Shown here: one piece after another, positions 18,457-28,317 of the stretch
Layout of the letters: each line of letters starts with the position of its first letter
Position numbering within the stretch: position 1 is the stretch's first letter
NCBI GenBank assembly: GCA_963816065.1
Contig: CAWFJG010000032.1
Span: forward strand, 86,669 to 150,668
DNA from: Roseiarcus sp963816065
GTDB lineage: Bacteria; Pseudomonadota; Alphaproteobacteria; Rhizobiales; Beijerinckiaceae
Length of the DNA: 64,000 nucleotides
Reading direction: 5' to 3'
Notes under the pieces: model-generated
What the model was told of the DNA's origin: nothing
Database searches by the model: none
What the model saw: the letters and a program-made list of their open reading frames with translations, nothing else
Position numbers and translations under genes: made by a program

Positions 18457-18583
18457 CGAGCGCCCTCGTTGACGATTCGGCGGGTTTGCGATTCTTGACG
18501 CCCCTACCCTCGCAAAACCTCAGCCGCCGTCAAGGCCCGGCGCCGTCAGCCTGGCGCAAGCGCGATCGGACATCCTCGGCGCC

Positions 18584-18862
18584 ATGTCGCCGGCCGCCAC
18601 GCCCCACGCCGAAAAGCGTCGATTGCCTCGCTTGCGCAGGTTCCGCCAGTTGCGCTGCGTGTTCAACGACGGCGCCTCGACGCTCGACGTGACGCTCCGA
18701 GACATTTCGCCGACCGGCGCGCGCATCTCCGGCGACGGATTGATTGCCCTGCCGAGCGCCTTTGAGGTCCAGATCCTCGACGGTTTCGGCGGCTTTTCGT
18801 CGCGACAGGCCCGCCTGGTCTGGGCGCGGGGGGCGGCGGCCGGCATCGAGTTCACGGATTGA
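18584..18862 (+). CDS. PilZ-domain protein 1 (cyclic-di-GMP binding)
   Basis: A 92-residue stand-alone PilZ domain. The two c-di-GMP-binding motifs are both present: RxxxR as RRLPR (about residues 12–16) and DxSxxG as DISPTG (about residues 40–45). Such proteins bind c-di-GMP and alter a partner controlling motility, exopolysaccharide or adhesion; the partner is not evident. A second PilZ gene with very similar coding and upstream sequence follows at 19296, with a phzF relic in between. Confidence 0.85.
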   Translation: MSPAATPHAEKRRLPRLRRFRQLRCVFNDGASTLDVTLRDISPTGARISGDGLIALPSAFEVQILDGFGGFSSRQARLVWARGAAAGIEFTD

Positions 18863-18876
18863 CCGAGACAGGTCGG

Positions 18877-19257
18877 GTCGGCGGCCGAGGACATCGGCTT
18901 CGACCGGCGTCGGTCGAACCTGTTCAGCGCCAGCGCTTCTGTTCGTTCCAGTTCGCTCGCTCCCGGCGATCGCCCGCGCTGAGCCCGGCGACATGCCCTG
19001 GTCGGACAACCTTGCACCCGTGGTCGTCGGTACGGATCCACCGTTGACGCCTGCATGATCGGCGGCGGCTTGGGGGAAGACCCACGACCGGATGCGCCGC
19101 CACAGCCCTCGCCGGCGTTGCGCCGCCCCGCCCGTGGGATCGAACAAGGATTGGGGATTGGGCGCCCCAAGCCGCGTCGACCTCGACTCCGAGGTCTGCG
19201 ACGCGGCGGTGAAATCGGGTTCGATCGGCGGCTCGGCGGTGATCGTCGCGAGCGGCG
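18877..19257 (+). pseudogene. Decayed partial copy of the phzF gene
   Basis: Long stretches match the 3' half of the phzF gene at 16563–17008 in the same order and orientation: GGCGGCCGAGGACATCGG at the start, then GACATGCCCTGGTCGGA, ATCGAACAAGG, and finally GGCTCGGCGGTGATCGTCGC. The copy is shorter, because the segment coding FLYTREVAETGSAY is lost, and it has many small indels, so no frame is open across it. It therefore reflects an old partial duplication, not a functional gene. It lies exactly between the two PilZ genes. Confidence 0.85.
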
Positions 19258-19295
19258 TCAGCCTGGCGCAACCGCGATGTCACACGGTCGCCCGC

Positions 19296-19575
19296 ATGTC
19301 GCCGATCGCCCCACGCTATGTCGAGAATTGCCGAATCCCGCGCTCGCGCGTTTTCCGGAGGGCCCGCTGCGTCGTCGACGCGGACGGCTCGACGCTCGAC
19401 GTCACGCTCCGCGACATCTCGCTGTACGGCGCGCGCATTACTGGCGAGGGATCTCTCGACCTGCCGCAGAGCTTCGAACTCCAGATCCTCGACGGTTTCG
19501 GCGCCTTTTCATCCCGACGGGTCCGCCTGGTCTGGGTCCGCGGCGCAGCGGCCGGACTTCGAGTTCATCGACTGA
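19296..19575 (+). CDS. PilZ-domain protein 2, late frameshift, first binding arginine lost
   Basis: A paralogue of the PilZ gene at 18584. The product (about 92 residues when repaired) keeps DISLYG as the DxSxxG motif, but the RxxxR motif reads CRIPR, so the first arginine is replaced by cysteine. Cyclic-di-GMP binding may therefore be weak or absent. Near 19560 one extra base (GGACTTCGAG) breaks the frame; after removing it the protein ends EFID at 19575, like its paralogue's EFTD. Confidence 0.7.
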
Positions 19576-19607
19576 CCGGAGCGGACGGGCGCACCGCCCG
19601 TCCAGCT

Positions 19608-19976
19608 TCAGCCGACCGCCGGCGAACCGCTGTGAAGCGTCCAAATCTCCGATATGGACGCCAATGCGACGATCAGTCCGAGCGCCACGAAAGCCCAGAC
19701 TGCATGGCCGAGCGCGGCAAAGCCAAAAAGCCAGGGCGCGGCGATCACCAGCACGCCCGCGATGAGGGCGACCCAGTCCTCCCACTCCGCGAACTGCACA
19801 AGGGCAGCGATCGCCATGACGACGATCACCACGCCGCCAATCCAGGCCGCGCGCGCCGCCGGCGGGTCGCCCGAAAACCCCAACGCCCACGGCGCGACAA
19901 ACAACAGCGCGCCGCAAACGAGCATGGTCCAATCCTGAACGCTTTGGCCCCCGCGCCACGAAGTTACACTTGCCAT
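19608..19976 (-). CDS. SPW-repeat membrane protein
   Basis: A 122-residue protein with two copies of the SPW repeat, visible as APWALGFSG and APWLFGFAA, each at the end of a hydrophobic helix. Four membrane segments are evident (VCGALLFVAPWALGF, GGVVIVVMAIAAL, VALIAGVLVIAAPWLFGF, VWAFVALGLIVALASI). The N-terminus SWRGGQSVQDWTMLV is also typical of the family. It resides in the inner membrane; the function is unknown. The gene is convergent with the PilZ genes. Confidence 0.85.
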   Translation of the reverse strand: MASVTSWRGGQSVQDWTMLVCGALLFVAPWALGFSGDPPAARAAWIGGVVIVVMAIAALVQFAEWEDWVALIAGVLVIAAPWLFGFAALGHAVWAFVALGLIVALASISEIWTLHSGSPAVG

Positions 19977-20048
19977 AACGGCCTCCTTCCATCGACGCGG
20001 GCGTCGTCCGACGCCCTATAAGCGTCAGTACAACCAAAATACGGCGAT

Positions 20049-20969
20049 TCATCGCGAAGCGTAGGCCTCGGTTGCGACCTCGCGAAGGATTTTTCGCAAC
20101 CAGATCAAGGCCGGGTCGGCCGCACGCAACCGCGTCGACACGGCCGTCGACCCCAGCGCGTCGTCGAACGGCGGCGGCTTCAGGACGAGATCAAGGTGGG
20201 CGGCGAACCGCGCCGCGAAGGCGGCGGAGATGGTGGTGACGAGGTCGCTCGCCGCGACCGCCGCGATCGCGGCCATGAAATGCGGCGTCGTAAGACCGAT
20301 CCGCCGTTCGACGCCCGCCGAGGATAGCCGGGCGTCGATCTCGGACACCCCGTCGCCGAAGAAGGACACGGTGGCGTGCCGGTAGAGGGCGTAATCGGCG
20401 ATGGTCCATTGCCGGTTCGCCGCCGGATGGCCGCGCCGCATCACCAGCGCCAGCCGATCGCGCCCGATGGTCTCGCTGACGGCCCCGGGCGGCAGCGGCG
20501 TCCCGGTCACGGCGAAGCAGATGTCGACTTCCCCCTGCTCCATCCGCCCGATGATGTCGCGCCCGATCGAGGAGAAGGCGAGATCGACGCCGGGCGCATC
20601 GCGTTCGAGGCGGGCGACCAGGCGGGGCGCAAGCAGGATCGTGTGGACGTCGGCGGCCGCCAGACGGAAGGTCCGCTTCAGCTCCGCCGGATCGATCACC
20701 GGCGAACGGAAGAGGCCGCGCAAGCCGTCGAGCGCCGCTGCGACCCTTGGCTGCAGGGCTTCGGCTGCGGGCGTCGGCGAGAGGCCGCCGCCGATCCGGA
20801 CCAGCAGCGGATCGCCGAAAATCTCGCGCAGTCGCGCCAGCGCCCTGCTCATTGCGGGCTGGCTCAGACCCACCTCTGCCGCCGCCCTCGTCACGTTGCG
20901 CAGGCGAAGGAGCGCATCCAGCGCGGGAAGGAGATTGAGGTCCAGTCCTGCTAAATTCACTTCACGCAT
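20049..20969 (-). CDS. LysR-family transcriptional regulator
   Basis: A 306-residue regulator. The N-terminal winged helix-turn-helix reads LDLNLLPALDALLRLRNVTRAAAEVGLSQPAMSRALARLRE, the DLNLL opening being typical of the NodD/LeuO-like subgroup. A substrate-binding domain follows. It is divergent from the SDR gene at 21046 with only 76 bases between them, the classic arrangement in which a LysR protein controls its neighbour. The shared region is AT-rich and should hold the operator; the inducer is unknown. Confidence 0.93.
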   Translation of the reverse strand: MREVNLAGLDLNLLPALDALLRLRNVTRAAAEVGLSQPAMSRALARLREIFGDPLLVRIGGGLSPTPAAEALQPRVAAALDGLRGLFRSPVIDPAELKRTFRLAAADVHTILLAPRLVARLERDAPGVDLAFSSIGRDIIGRMEQGEVDICFAVTGTPLPPGAVSETIGRDRLALVMRRGHPAANRQWTIADYALYRHATVSFFGDGVSEIDARLSSAGVERRIGLTTPHFMAAIAAVAASDLVTTISAAFAARFAAHLDLVLKPPPFDDALGSTAVSTRLRAADPALIWLRKILREVATEAYASR

Positions 20970-21045
20970 GATCGAAATATAAACTATGCATTTCTGATAT
21001 GATCAAGCAAGCGGTAAGCGTCCTGGAAATCTTTGGAGGCTCGCC
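20970..21045. promoter_or_regulatory. Divergent promoter region between lysR and SDR genes
   Basis: Seventy-six bases, markedly richer in A and T than the flanks (AAATATAAACTATGCATTTC), with a TTGGAGG ribosome-binding site for the plus-strand gene. By analogy with other LysR pairs both promoters and the operator should lie here. I cannot fix the T-N11-A box with certainty. Confidence 0.5.
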
Positions 21046-22017
21046 ATGAACGACAGGACTGTAATCTTTGGATATGGCCCGACCGGACGCGCGACCGCCG
21101 AGCGCCTTCTTGCCGAGGGGCGCGACGTCGTGGTCGCCCAGCGGCGCGCGCCGGCCGATCTGCCGCGCGGCGCGAGCTTCGTCGCCTGCGACGTGCTCGA
21201 CCGGGAGGACGTGGTCAAGACGGCCGGCCAGGGCGGCCAATTCGTCGTCGCGATCGGCTTTCGCTATGACGGCGCGGTCTGGCGCGAGGACTGGCCCAAG
21301 GCGATCGGCAACCTGGTCGCCGCCTGCGAGACGACCGGCGCGCGCATGGTGTTCATCGACAATCTTTACATGTACGGGCCGCAGACGGCGCCGCTGATCG
21401 AGACCACGCCTCTCACGACCTACGGCCGAAAACCTGCAGCGCGCGCCGTCGCGACGCGGATTTGGATGCAGGCCTGCGCCGAGGGCCGCGCCCGCGTCGC
21501 TGCGCTACGCGCCCCGGACTTTTATGGGCCCGGCGTCGGCGCCAGCTATCTCGGCGATACGTCGATCGGCGCCATGGCCAAAGGCAAGGCGGCGCTATTC
21601 ATCGGTTCGCCCGACATCCTGCATGACTACGCCTACGTCCCCGACCTTGGCCGCGCCGTGGCGAGCCTGCTCGGCGCCCCGGATTCCGCCTATGGCCAAG
21701 CTTGGCATGTTCCCTGCGCCCCGACGCGGACCACGCGCGAAATTCTTCAGCTTGCCGCGGACGCGCTCGACGTGCGGCTGAGGCTCAACATCCTGCCGGC
21801 CTTCCTCCTCGGCCCGCTCGGCCTCGCCGTCCCGTTCATGCGGGAGGTGAAGGAGATGCGCTTCACCTTCGATCGCCCCTACCGCGTGGATTCCAGCAAA
21901 TTCGCCAGGACGTTCTGGCCGGACCCGACGCCGTTGGAGCAGGGGATCCGCAACACCGCGCTCGCCTTCCGCAGAGCGACGGGCGGGGTCTCCGTGGCCC
22001 TGTCAGTCGTCGGGTAG
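21046..22017 (+). CDS. NAD(P)-dependent epimerase/dehydratase-like protein (extended SDR)
   Basis: A 323-residue Rossmann-fold protein. The N-terminus VIFGYGPTGRATAERLL carries a nucleotide-binding GxGxxG variant (GYGPTG). The usual extended-SDR tyrosine/lysine pair is not clear: FIDNLYMYGPQ holds the tyrosine region and TYGRKPAARAV might supply YxxxK (Y...GRK). The product is therefore related to NmrA/epimerase-type SDRs, and activity is uncertain. It starts after a GGAGG site and is divergent from a LysR regulator, its likely controller. Confidence 0.85.
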   Translation: MNDRTVIFGYGPTGRATAERLLAEGRDVVVAQRRAPADLPRGASFVACDVLDREDVVKTAGQGGQFVVAIGFRYDGAVWREDWPKAIGNLVAACETTGARMVFIDNLYMYGPQTAPLIETTPLTTYGRKPAARAVATRIWMQACAEGRARVAALRAPDFYGPGVGASYLGDTSIGAMAKGKAALFIGSPDILHDYAYVPDLGRAVASLLGAPDSAYGQAWHVPCAPTRTTREILQLAADALDVRLRLNILPAFLLGPLGLAVPFMREVKEMRFTFDRPYRVDSSKFARTFWPDPTPLEQGIRNTALAFRRATGGVSVALSVVG

Positions 22018-22212
22018 TCCCAAGCGGACCAGCGTCGAGGGAACGGTGATGCGCGGCTCGCGGCCCAGCTTCACATCGCCGGAAAAATAGTCGCTGATCT
22101 TCAGCGCGTCATTGAGATGCACGGGACCGTACAGCCACGCGAAGCCGTCCGCGTCGATCACTTCGACCGCGAAGATCGGCGCGCAAGGCGCAACACGCGA
22201 TATGCGATCCAT
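22003..22212 (-). CDS. Small conserved-looking protein of unknown function
   Basis: I propose a 69-residue product starting MDRISRVAPCAPIFAVEVID and ending TLVRLGLPDD. The sequence from APIFAVEVIDADGFAWLYGPVHLNDALKIS onwards has a protein-like alternation of hydrophobic and charged residues. The frame extends further upstream, but that part is Arg-rich and implausible. It overlaps the last 15 bases of the SDR gene in the opposite direction. No domain is recognised. Confidence 0.4.
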   Translation of the reverse strand: MDRISRVAPCAPIFAVEVIDADGFAWLYGPVHLNDALKISDYFSGDVKLGREPRITVPSTLVRLGLPDD

Positions 22213-22509
22213 GGCAAGTCTCGCTACCAGCCGCTGTACTATCGGCCGCCGTCCGCGTCGCGCATTGATCGGCGTCAATGCGGCCGTCGCCGCCGGCGAG
22301 CCCCGCCGCGACCAAGCGCCGCGCCTGTTTCGGACCGCGAACGCCTGATGAAGCGGAGCTCGGCGCAAGCATGCGCCTCGTTGGTTTCACAAGGCTTTCC
22401 TGCAGCGGTCGAACGGGACGATTCGATTGAAGTCGCCGCGCCAGGGCGACGCGGGACGGCGGACCGAGCGGCCTAGCGCGTTACCCGTGGCGCCGCGGCC
22501 GGGCGCGGT

Positions 22510-23523
22510 CAGACGAGCTTCAGCCGCGTCATGATCGCGGCGTGATCGGCGCGGGCGCGGTCGAGGTCGAGCGGTTCGGGCGGACGGACCGCTGCGAGGG
22601 CCGCTGCGGCCCGCCTTGCGCTCGTCCCCGCCAGCGGCGGGGCGACCGAGGCGACGGCGCGAGCCTCTGTCGAGATCGCCGTTGCAATGGAGCGCGATGT
22701 CGAGGCCCGCCGTCGAAGATCGCCTCGGCGCGCGCCTCGAACGGCCCGCTCAGCGCTTTCATCGACAGGTCGTCGCTCATCAGCAGCCCGTCGAACCCAA
22801 TGCTCGCCGCGCATGATCTCGTCCGACGACCGCGCGCGAGGCGGTTGCGGGGCGGACAGGGTCGATCGCCCGGAAGACGACATGGGCGGTCATCGCCATC
22901 GGCAGGTCGGCGAGCGCCCTGAAAGGCGCGAAATCGCGCTCGAGCTCCGCGCGCGGCGGCCGCGACCGACCGGCAATTCGTGATGGCTGTCGGCCCGCGC
23001 CCGGCCATGCCCAGGCATGTGCTTGACCACCGGCGCGACGCCCCCCGCGAGCAGGCCCTCGGCGAAGGCCCGGCCGAGAGCGGCGACGCGCTCGGGTCCT
23101 CGGACCAGGCGCGCGCGCCGATGACGGCATGGGTTCCCGGCTCGGCGACGTCGAGCACCGGCGCGCAATCGACCGTAATCCCAACCTCGACGAGGTCATG
23201 GGCGATCAGGCGGCCGATCAGCCGGGCGGCGGCCTCGGCCACGCCGGGCTCGAGGTCGCGCCCGATGGCCCGGCGGCGGGATAGCCGGCCAGCCGGGCGG
23301 CGCCATCCGCTGAACCCGGCCGCCCTCCTGATCGATCAGTACGGGCGCGTCGCCACGGCCGACGCAGTCGCGGAAACGACCGGGTCAGCGCCCCAAGCTG
23401 GTCGCGGTCGGCGACGTTGCGCTTGAACAGGATCAAGCCCCAAGGATCGGCGGCGCGGAAGAAGGCGCGCTCGCTCGGCTCGAGCGTGTGGCCGGAGCAA
23501 CCGGCAATGAAGGCCTTCGGCAT
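22510..23523 (-). CDS. nagZ: Beta-N-acetylhexosaminidase (GH3), several frameshifts
   Basis: NagZ releases GlcNAc from anhydromuropeptides during cell-wall recycling. The pieces are in order but spread over three frames: MPKAFIAGCSGHTLEPSERAFF...WGLILFKRN, then DLVEVGITVDCAPVLDV and THAVIGARAWSEDP, then APVVKHMPGHGRA (the GH3 KHxPGHG motif), DLPMAMTAHVVF, IGFDGLLMSDDLSMKAL (catalytic region), and the end RARADHAAIMTRLKLV. At least five single-base indels are needed. Position next to the SPOR gene and argS matches the conserved order in Hyphomicrobiales, so I read this as one gene with sequence errors, although true decay cannot be excluded. Confidence 0.8.
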
Positions 23524-23565
23524 CGGGCTATGCTTGTCCGGGCGACCGAGCGGCGAACCCGCGCC

Positions 23566-24997
23566 TCACTTCGCGACGAAGCACTGGCCGCCGTCACCCT
23601 TCACCCGGGCGCAGAGCGACGCGGCGTCCGCTTTGGAAAGCCCGGACACGCGCACGCGATAGACCGTGTCGCCCCTGGAGGTCGCCTTGTGAACGGCGAG
23701 CGCTGACGCCGCCGAGCGCGGAAGCATATTTCTCGTTGAGCTTGGCGGCTACGCTTTTGGCCTCGGCTTCGGACCGGGGCGCAGCAAGCTGGACCGCCCA
23801 GCCGCCGGACGCCGTGCGCAGCCGGCTCGGCCGCCGCAGTCGCCTCGGGCTCGGCCGCCGCGACCTGCGTCTTGACCTTGGCCGGCCTTTCGGACTTGGA
23901 GGTCGCGCCGAGCTGAACCGGCTCGCCGGGGCGCATCGGCCGGAGCGGTCGTGTCGGTCTTGGCGACCACGACGCGGGCCGAGGACTTGGGGGAGAGTTT
24001 CGTCGGCAGGTCGATCTTCGGCGTCGACGGTTCAGCGCCAGCGCCGGCGGCGGTCGCCTTGGCCGCGACCTTGGCGGCCGGCGGCGGCGCAGCCGCGGAC
24101 GCAGGCTGGGCCGTATCGGCGCCGGCGGCCGAAGTCGGAATCGGCGTCCCATCGGGGCGCAGCGAGATGGTCCTGACCGGCTTCGGCTCCGGGAAGGACG
24201 GCGGGATCGCCGCAGCGGCGGGGCGGCGTCATGACCACGACCGGCGTGTCGACCGTGGTGCGCACCGTCGAGGAACCGGACGAATTCGACGGCGCGGCCG
24301 CCGCCGGAGCGGGCGGCGGCGCTGTCTGAGCGTGCAGATCGACGGGTTGCTCTTCGGTGTTCACCACGGTCACGCGGCCGGCCTGCGTGTTGTCCTTGAG
24401 GAGGGATCGCGCCGGCATCGCTCGGTGTCGAGACCGTCGCGTCGCTCGGCGGCTGCACCTTCGTCGGGCCCTGCGCGGCGGCGATGAACGGCGGCGTCTT
24501 CGGCATGCCGGGCAGCCCGCCCCTGAGGGCAAAGACGGCGCCGATCATCGCAACGCCTGCAATAGCGAGGGTGGAAACCGTCCAGAGCCAGCCGACGCGA
24601 ACGACGCGGCCGATGCGGCGCCGGCTCGTCGCGGATGTCCGCGTACAGCTCCGGGCCCGCCGTCCCGGGTTCGCTTTCGTCGAGACCGGGATCAATATCG
24701 GGCTCAGGATCGCTCGAGTTCGTCGAACGAGGGCCGCAATGCGGCCTCGATCGGCGGCGCAATCGGCGAAGGCGGCTGCGGCGGGACCGCGGGCGGCAAG
24801 GCGCCGCCGGGCGTGGCAGCCGCCGCGACCGGCGGCGCAGCGCCGCTCGCCGCTTTCGGTCGCGAGGCCTCGACCAGCCGCGCAAGTTCGGCCAGCGGAT
24901 CCTCGACGCCGCCAGCGGGCGTCCCGGCTGTCCGCAGCCGCTTTTCGAAGTCCTCCAGGTCGATATCAGCCGCCACGCGTGCTCCGGAAACGTTCAT
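23566..24997 (-). CDS. SPOR-domain cell-envelope protein, several frameshifts
   Basis: The product begins MNVSGARVAADIDLEDFEKRLR, has a cytoplasmic Ala/Pro-rich region, a single membrane segment (WLWTVSTLAIAGVAMIGAVF near 24560), a long Pro/Ala/Lys-rich periplasmic linker, and a C-terminal SPOR-like domain ending GGQCFVAK. SPOR domains bind denuded septal peptidoglycan, so the protein is probably septum-associated. The pieces lie in different frames and at least four indels are required. The location between argS and nagZ is the conserved position of this gene in the order, which supports the call despite the poor sequence. Confidence 0.75.
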
Positions 24998-25063
24998 GTC
25001 GTCCTCGTCACCTCGCAAGACCCACTCGCCGCGCCTCATGCGCGCCGATAAACGCGGGGTCCG

Positions 25064-26837
25064 CTAACGCATTTCCTCCGGGGCGCTAACCCCCAAGATC
25101 GACAGCGCGGAGGCCAAAACAAGGCCGACTGAGGCCACCAAGGCCAACCGCGCATAGGACAAGTGTCGATGGTCTTCCTTAACGAAACGCAAATCTTTCA
25201 GATCCTTGCCGCGATTCCAGTGCGCATGGAAGCGAGTGGCGAGCTCATGGGCGTAGAAGGCGACGCGGTGCGGCTCGTGCGCCTCGGCAGCCTGCAGGAC
25301 GACGCGCGGATACTGCGCCATGGTCCTGAGCAGGTCGCGCTCGCCCTCGTCGATCAGCAGGGCGAAGTCGGCGCAGGCAAGCGCGGCGGCCGCAAGATCG
25401 AGGTCCGGAAAGGCTGCGTGGCCCTGCCTCAGGACGCTGCGCGCCCTGGCATGCGCGTATTGGACGTAAAAGACCGGATTGTCCTGGCTCTTCTCGATCA
25501 CCTTGGCGAGGTCGAAATCGAGCGGCGCGTCGTTCTTGCGCATCAGCATGATGAAGCGCACGGCGTCCGCGCCAACTTCGTCCACCACCTCACGAAGCGT
25601 GACGAAGTCACCGGAACGCTTTGACATTTTGACTTGCTCGCCAGCGCGCATCAGGCGCACCAGCTGGCACAGGCGCACTTCGAGCCTGGCCCTGTTGTCG
25701 GACAGCGCGGCGACTGCGGCCTGCATCCGTCGGACATACCCGCCATGGTCGGCGCCCCAGACGTCGACCAGGGTCAGAAAGCCGCGATCGATCTTGGTTT
25801 TGTGGTAGGCGATGTCGCAGGCGAAATAGGTATAGCCGCCATCGGACTTGACGAGCGGCCTATCGATGTCATCGCCAAAAGCGGTCGACCGAAACAGGGT
25901 CTGTTCGCGGTCCTCCCAGTCGTCGGCGGCGCCGCCTTTGGGCGGCGGCAGGCGGCCCTCATAGATGAGGCCTTTCGCCCTCAGCGCGTCGATCGCCTCC
26001 TCCACCCGGTTCGGGCCGCCGTCGACACCGGTCAGTTCGCGCTCGGAGGCGAACACCTCGTGCGTGATGTTGAGCGCGGCGAGATCGTCGCGAATCAGAA
26101 CCATCATCGCGTCGATGGCGCGCTCGCCGGACGAGCGGCAGCCACGCTGACTCGGGCTCGTCGCTCAAGCCCGCGCCGAATTCCGCCTTCAGCGCCGCGC
26201 CGACCGGCTTCAGGTAGTCGCCCGGATAAAGCCCCTCCGGGATCGTGATCGCCTCGCCGAGCGCCTCGCGGTAACGCAGATGGGCCGATCGGGCGAGCGC
26301 GTTGACCTGCGCGCCGGCGTCGTTGATGTAATATTCGCGAGTCGTCGGAAACCCTGCGAAGTTCAGGAGGTTCGCCAGCGCATCGCCGAACACGGCGCCG
26401 CGCGCATGCCCGACATGCATCGGCCCGGTCGGGTTGGCGCTGACATATTCGACATTGACCGGCTTGGCGGCGGCAGGGCGCGCCGGCGCCGAAAGCCGCT
26501 TCCTGCGTGAGAACAGCGCTCAGAACCCTCTCGTAAACCTCGGGCTTCAGGACGATATTGATGAATCCCGGTCCGGCGACCTGCGCCTTCGCCACGTCAG
26601 GCTCGGCGGCGAGATCGGCGGCGAGCCGTTCGGCGAGCGCGCGCGGGTTCGAGCCAACCGCCTTTGCCTCCTTGGCGTAGACCATCGCGGCGTTGGTCGA
26701 GAGGTCGCCGTGGGTCGCGTCACGCGGCGGCTCGACGACAAAACGGGCGAGGTCGAGGTCGCGCGGGAGCTCGCCCGTTTCGATCCGCTTCTCGATCAGC
26801 GCCGCACGCGCGCCTGGAAATCCGCAAAAACGTTCAT
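25064..26837 (-). CDS. argS: Arginyl-tRNA synthetase, about three frameshifts
   Basis: Class I synthetase charging tRNA-Arg. The start is the ATG at 26837 (MNVFADFQARV), which overlaps the stop of a small upstream frame as ATGA. The frame then breaks near 26800 and continues RALIEKRIETGELPRDLDLARF. A second break lies near 26480, before MHVGHARG (the HIGH-type motif), and a third near 26140, after which an unbroken segment carries VKMSKRSG (the KMSKS loop) and the C-terminal anticodon-binding domain to APEEMR. All landmarks are present in order and the gene is essential, so the indels are almost certainly sequencing errors. Confidence 0.93.
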
Positions 26838-27037
26838 ACTGCTTCCGTTGTCGCGTCGTAGCCGCGGTCGAGGACCGCGTCCCGCCACGCTCCATAGGCA
26901 TCCGACCGGCCGGGTCGCCGACTCGTTCCTGAAGGGCGCTCCTGCAGGACGCGGTTGGCGCGAGCGCGCCCGGCGGGGTCGACGACCACGCCGTACAGGT
27001 TTCGCGCGCGTCTACCGCAAGTCCCGTGGCCCGTCAA
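26834..27037 (-). CDS. Possible 67-residue protein overlapping dgt and argS
   Basis: This frame begins with a TTG that overlaps the dgt stop (TTGA) and ends with a TGA that overlaps the argS start (ATGA), an arrangement that would couple all three genes. The product contains NLYGVVVDPAGRARANRVLQER and ends DAVLDRGYDATTEAV. I do not recognise it. The overlaps may be chance, since the real start could be the internal GTG near 26990. Confidence is low. Confidence 0.3.
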   Translation of the reverse strand: MTGHGTCGRRARNLYGVVVDPAGRARANRVLQERPSGTSRRPGRSDAYGAWRDAVLDRGYDATTEAV

Positions 27038-28222
27038 AAAAGGCGGGCGTGCTCGTGCATGGCGAACCGGTCGGTCATCCCGGCGATATAGTCGGCGACC
27101 GCGCGCGCCGTGTCGCCTTGCTTTGCCTTGACCGCCCAGTCCGGCGGCATGAGGGACGGCTCGGCGACGAGCGCCGCGAACAGACGGCGCAGGATCGCGT
27201 CGGCTTTGTCGCGTACCGCCTGCACCTCAGGATGGCGGTACATGCGCGCGAACAGGAACGCCTTGACGTCGCGGTCGGCGGCCTCGAACGGCTGCGAATG
27301 GGCAACGAGAGGTCGTCCGGCCGAGGCGACTGCGTCCGGGCCGCTCACGCCGGCCGCCTCGATCCGCCGCCGGCTTTCGGCGATCGCGTCTTCGATGAAG
27401 CGGGTGATCACACGCCGAGTGAGTTCGTGGATGAGACGCGCCAGTCTCGAGGCCGGGATGACGGTCTCGATCTCGGCGACCACCGCCGCGACGAAGGGAA
27501 CGGCCGCGCGAAGGTCGGAGAGCGGAAAGAGCCCCGCCCGCAGGCCGTCGTCGATGTCGTGCGCGTCGTAGGCGATATCGTCGGCGAGCGCCGCCGCCTG
27601 CGCCTCGAGGCTCGCGTAGCTGGAGAGGTCGAGCCGCTGGCGCCGATCGTAGGCAGGATCGCCGCGGGCACGCCGCGCTCGCGGTAGCGGCCGAGCGGCC
27701 GCCCGGTGGCGTCGACCAGCGGCCCGTTGTGCTTGACGATGCCCGGCGAGCGTCGTCGTCGGTGAGGTTCAAGCCGTCGAAATCGGCATAGTGGCGCTCG
27801 AGCTCGGTGACGATGCGCAGAGCATGGCTGTTGTGGTCGAAGCCGCCGTCGGCGGCCATGCAGGCGTCAAGCGCCTCCTCGCCGGTATGGCCGAAGGGGG
27901 TGTGGCCGAGGTCGTGGGCGAGCGCCACCGCCTCGGCGAGATCGTCGTCGAGCCTGAGCGCGCGCGCAAGCGCCCGGGCGATCTGCGCCACCTCGATCGT
28001 ATGGGTCAGCCGGGTGCGGAAATGGTCGCCCTCGTGATGGACGAACACCTGGGTCTTGTGGGCGAGACGGCGGAAGGCGGTCGAATGGACGATGCGGTCG
28101 CGGTCGCGCTGGAATTCGGTGCGCGTCGGTGACGGCGGCTCGGCGACGAGGCGGCGCGCGGCAGCCGGGTTCGCCGCATAGGGGGCGCGCAGCCCCTGCC
28201 CCGCATCCTCGGCCATTGGCAT
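27034..28222 (-). CDS. dgt: dGTP triphosphohydrolase-like protein, frameshifted
   Basis: HD-domain enzyme that hydrolyses dNTPs to the nucleoside and triphosphate. The N-terminal half is continuous from about 28222: TRTEFQRDRDRIVHSTAFRRLAHKTQVF, then RLTHTIEVAQIARALAR and AHDLGHTPFGHTGEEAL (the HD metal site). The frame breaks near 27750 and again near 27660–27480; the C-terminal part VIPASRLARLIHELTRR ... RFAMHEHARLF ends at 27034. The start may be either ATG of the MPMAED pair. It is divergent from erpA and upstream of argS, the conserved order in this group. Confidence 0.88.
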
Positions 28223-28317
28223 CCCCGGCGTTGCGCTTTCGCCCTCGACGGCATATCTTAACCGCACGAAGTCTTAGAAGTCGCCCGGAGCGCCGCGCCG
28301 GGCATGAAGGTGACCGT

